Positions 63,663 to 64,000 of a stretch of 64,000 nt of DNA are shown piece by piece. The translations under genes were made by a program, and so were the position numbers. The notes under the pieces were generated by a model, which did no database searches, was not told the DNA's origin, and saw only the letters and a list, made by a program, of their open reading frames with translations. This DNA comes from Magnaporthiopsis rhizophila (lineage: Eukaryota > Ascomycota > Sordariomycetes > Magnaporthales > Magnaporthaceae), in the NCBI GenBank assembly GCA_003049465.1, contig PYSS01000016.1, positions 371,102 through 435,101 on the forward strand, read 5' to 3'. Within the stretch, counting starts at the first letter, position 1; every line of letters begins with the position of its first letter.

Positions 63663-64000
63663 ATGGGGTCTGAATCCGACGCATGCTCGCCGGGCGACCC
63701 GGGGTAGGATAACGATACTCAGGAATCACCCATGGGAAGCATCGACACAAGCGCTAACCCTGACACCGAAGTCTCTTCCCCTGAGAGCCCTTGCGGCCTA
63801 GGTGATGCCCTCAGTGGAGCCGAGGATAAGAATAGACTCCTGGCCCGGGAGAAACTGGCCGGCTACCCTTGGAGAGAAGGTATCTTTCATACCACCTAGG
63901 TGGGCAGGCAGCACGGTCTTGTCATGTACTGACCTATGCGCCTAGGCTCCTCACTTGATAGCTGCCGACCCCGGAGAACAGTGGTGATCCCATTCAAGGG
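63663..64000 (+). pseudogene. Possible 5' end of a gene interrupted by TAG; runs off the window
   Basis: From ATG 63663 the frame reads MGSESDACSPGDPG, then a TAG at 63705-63707, then DNDTQESPMGSIDTSANP and on to GAEDKNRLLAREKLAGYPWREG. It ends at a plausible donor (GAAG|GTATCT near 63879) with a strong intron: branch TACTGAC and acceptor GCGCCTAG near 63948. An ATG at 63732 downstream of the TAG is in frame, so a shorter intact protein could start there. The EDKNRLLAREKLAGYPWRE segment faintly resembles the SANT/Myb-like helix seen in some fungal regulators. TAGG could derive from CAGG by a C-to-T change of the RIP type. The second exon is too short to judge. This may be a living gene with the later start, or a decayed one. 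Confidence 0.3.

Noticed and set aside
1..64000. CRISPR arrays, operons, insertion sequences, phage or viral genes
   Set aside because: No spaced direct repeats, no prokaryotic gene organisation and no transposase, integrase, reverse transcriptase or capsid-like sequences seen; the window is nuclear fungal DNA.

Overview
The window is nuclear DNA of a filamentous ascomycete, most likely a sordariomycete close to the Chaetomiaceae (the class is a fairly safe inference, the family is a guess). The basis is GC-rich coding sequence with short spliceosomal introns (60-199 nt, GTATGT/GTAAGT donors, CTAAC or CTGAC branch sites, TAG/CAG acceptors), fungal-specific families (HET domain, Msb1, Rap1 with BRCT, Myb and RCT parts, Swf1, Fmc1, Ted1, Mtm1), and long AT-rich or pyrimidine-rich intergenic leaders. 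There are no operons, rRNA genes, CRISPR arrays or recognisable mobile elements. I deduced exon joins by reading splice signals and requiring frame continuity and family-like sequence at each junction; they have not been checked against transcripts.

Layout. 1-9.4 kb, accessory or secreted functions, all minus strand: the 5' part of an FAD-dependent oxidoreductase, a secreted HExxH protein, a HET-domain protein, and an amino acid/choline-type permease. 9.4-11.7 kb: a secreted L-amino acid oxidase gene with an apparent reading-frame break. 12.5-16.3 kb: the telomere protein Rap1. 17.4-21.4 kb: the palmitoyltransferase Swf1, a mitochondrial EngB-type GTPase, and the LYR protein Fmc1 (the last two diverge from a shared promoter). 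22.4-26.5 kb: a large uncharacterised proline-rich and helical protein. 26.5-30.2 kb: a gene-free stretch. 30.2-35.9 kb: a DDX60-family Ski2-like helicase. 37.5-38.3 kb: a Pab2-type RRM protein. 40.8-43.7 kb: the HECT ubiquitin ligase Rsp5/HulA in seven exons. 44.8-47.1 kb: a Ted1/Cdc1-type phosphoesterase. 48.2-49.7 kb: the mitochondrial carrier Mtm1. 51.4-52.6 kb: uracil-DNA glycosylase. 55.8-59.2 kb: an Msb1 homologue. 60.5-62.2 kb: a Zrc1/Cot1-type zinc transporter. At the right edge there is a possible 5' exon of a further gene, broken by a TAG codon.

The genes form no pathway; this is an ordinary euchromatic segment of housekeeping genes flanked by accessory ones. Points that deserve a second look are: a telomere-type TTAGGG doublet 11 bp upstream of the Rap1 start codon; two Rap1 Myb repeats cut by introns at the same place; a GC-AG intron in the Rap1 BRCT exon pair; the Rsp5 catalytic cysteine codon split by the last intron; a cysteine cluster inserted in the HET domain; the frame break in the L-amino acid oxidase; and two assembly gaps inside long A/T homopolymers. 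I did not find a convincing, wholly new biological system.
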